Source: JAWLEP01 sp964553045
GTDB taxonomy: Bacteria > Fermentibacterota > Fermentibacteria > Fermentibacterales > JCC-6
Assembly (NCBI GenBank): GCA_964553045.1
Contig: CAZKJG010000041.1
Coordinates: 1 to 5,057 of the forward strand
Direction: 5' to 3'
DNA: 5,057 nucleotides
Of the stretch, positions 4,710 to 5,057 are shown in pieces. Within the stretch, counting starts at the first letter, position 1. Each line of letters opens with the position of its first letter. The notes beneath the pieces are model-generated. The model saw nothing but the letters and a program-made list of their open reading frames with translations, was not told the origin of the DNA and ran no database searches. Position numbers and translations under genes: made by a program.

Positions 4710-5057
4710 TCGTTCTCCATCGACTCACTATCGGGGAGTCTCCATCGAGTAAGGCCCACGTATTCGTCTGCATCGAACTGATTCCCCTTCCTTAGTTCAT
4801 TCCAACGGCCTGGTCTCAGAACGGCCCCCCGAGATCGGACAATACCTTGGCTGAAACAGAAGGCCCTTGGCTTTGCACAGAGATCCCAGCTGCACGTAAT
4901 CCACACGCTTCCGCTACCGATGAGCTTGTCGCCATCGCCTGGAACCAACGCCATGCCGTTCCTCGATATATTCCCCACTTTGTGATCGAATTCTGGTTCG
5001 TTGCCGGCAATGACATAGGCCGACTTCTTCTCGGCCCAGTCCGTCACCGTGACCCAG
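4706..5057 (-). CDS. C-terminal 116 residues of an unrecognised protein, coupled to the LRR gene
   Basis: The minus-strand frame is open from the right edge (first whole codon 5056-5054) to TGA at 4708-4706, reading WVTVTDWAEKKSAYV onward. The gene is therefore cut by the window; the GTG at 5047 is probably internal rather than a start. I do not recognise a family. The fragment has a beta-rich look, with VTVTDW, SAYVIAGNE, GSGSVWITCSWDLC and three Cys in its middle, and it ends in a polar tail DSESMENE. No membrane segment or repeat is visible. Its stop overlaps the LRR start by ATGA, so the two are very likely one operon with coupled translation and may work together outside the cytoplasm. 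Composition resembles the LRR gene rather than the GC-richer hydrolase. It could belong to a larger secreted or repeat protein; function stays open. Confidence 0.7.
   Translation of the reverse strand, partial: WVTVTDWAEKKSAYVIAGNEPEFDHKVGNISRNGMALVPGDGDKLIGSGSVWITCSWDLCAKPRAFCFSQGIVRSRGAVLRPGRWNELRKGNQFDADEYVGLTRWRLPDSESMENE
4714..4748 (-). repeat. 10-bp direct repeat before the LRR start
   Basis: On the minus strand TCGATGGAGA occurs at 4748-4739 and again at 4723-4714. The downstream copy contains the GGAG used as the LRR ribosome site. Both copies lie inside the coding end of the upstream gene. The repeat may be chance. Confidence 0.35.

Noticed and set aside
4739..4756. Five-codon mini-frame at the first TCGATGGAGA copy as a leader peptide
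   Set aside because: It lies within the coding sequence of the upstream gene and has no supporting ribosome site of its own.

Overview
The window is GC-rich bacterial DNA, and almost every gene reads on the minus strand. The gene content is a formylglycine-type sulfatase, a GHL6-type glycoside hydrolase, a secreted leucine-rich-repeat (LRR) protein with 24-residue repeats, and short secreted Ala-rich proteins. This mix fits a polysaccharide-degrading member of the Planctomycetota or a related PVC lineage. That placement rests on gene content only; no marker gene is present.

Left part (1-2669): the minus strand carries the N-terminus of a sulfatase (1-231, running off the left edge) and a complete 670-residue GHL6/GH151-like hydrolase (657-2669). 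Between them is a small plus-strand gene (411-620, 69 residues) that diverges from the sulfatase and converges on the hydrolase. The gap at 232-410 holds the sulfatase ribosome binding site and a GC-rich hairpin. A sulfatase beside a candidate fucosidase-like hydrolase suggests attack on a sulfated glycan, possibly fucose-containing. The substrate is inference.

Middle (2670-3422): this is the accessory-looking part. A short secreted protein gene (start 3217) has a clear signal peptide and about 35 plausible mature residues. It then runs into a 166-bp imperfect palindrome (2858-3023) with about 20-bp terminal inverted repeats, which looks like a MITE (a small non-autonomous transposable element). 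The remaining codons come from the element and the sequence beyond it, so the gene is probably disrupted. The same part contains a strong hairpin at 2736-2763, a perfect hairpin abutting the Shine-Dalgarno sequence of the small gene (3224-3245), a perfect 17-bp tandem duplication (3314-3347), and an inverted-repeat pair around it (3305-3410).

Right part (3423-5057): an exported LRR protein (3423-4709) is translationally coupled by an ATGA overlap to an upstream gene of unknown function, of which only the C-terminal 116 residues are present. This block is visibly less GC-rich than the hydrolase region (33 of 60 G+C at 4201-4260 against 45 of 60 at 2101-2160), so it may have a different history. 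No tRNA, rRNA, CRISPR array, transposase or integrase gene was seen. I found no multi-gene undescribed system; the palindromic element inside the small gene is the most interesting signal.
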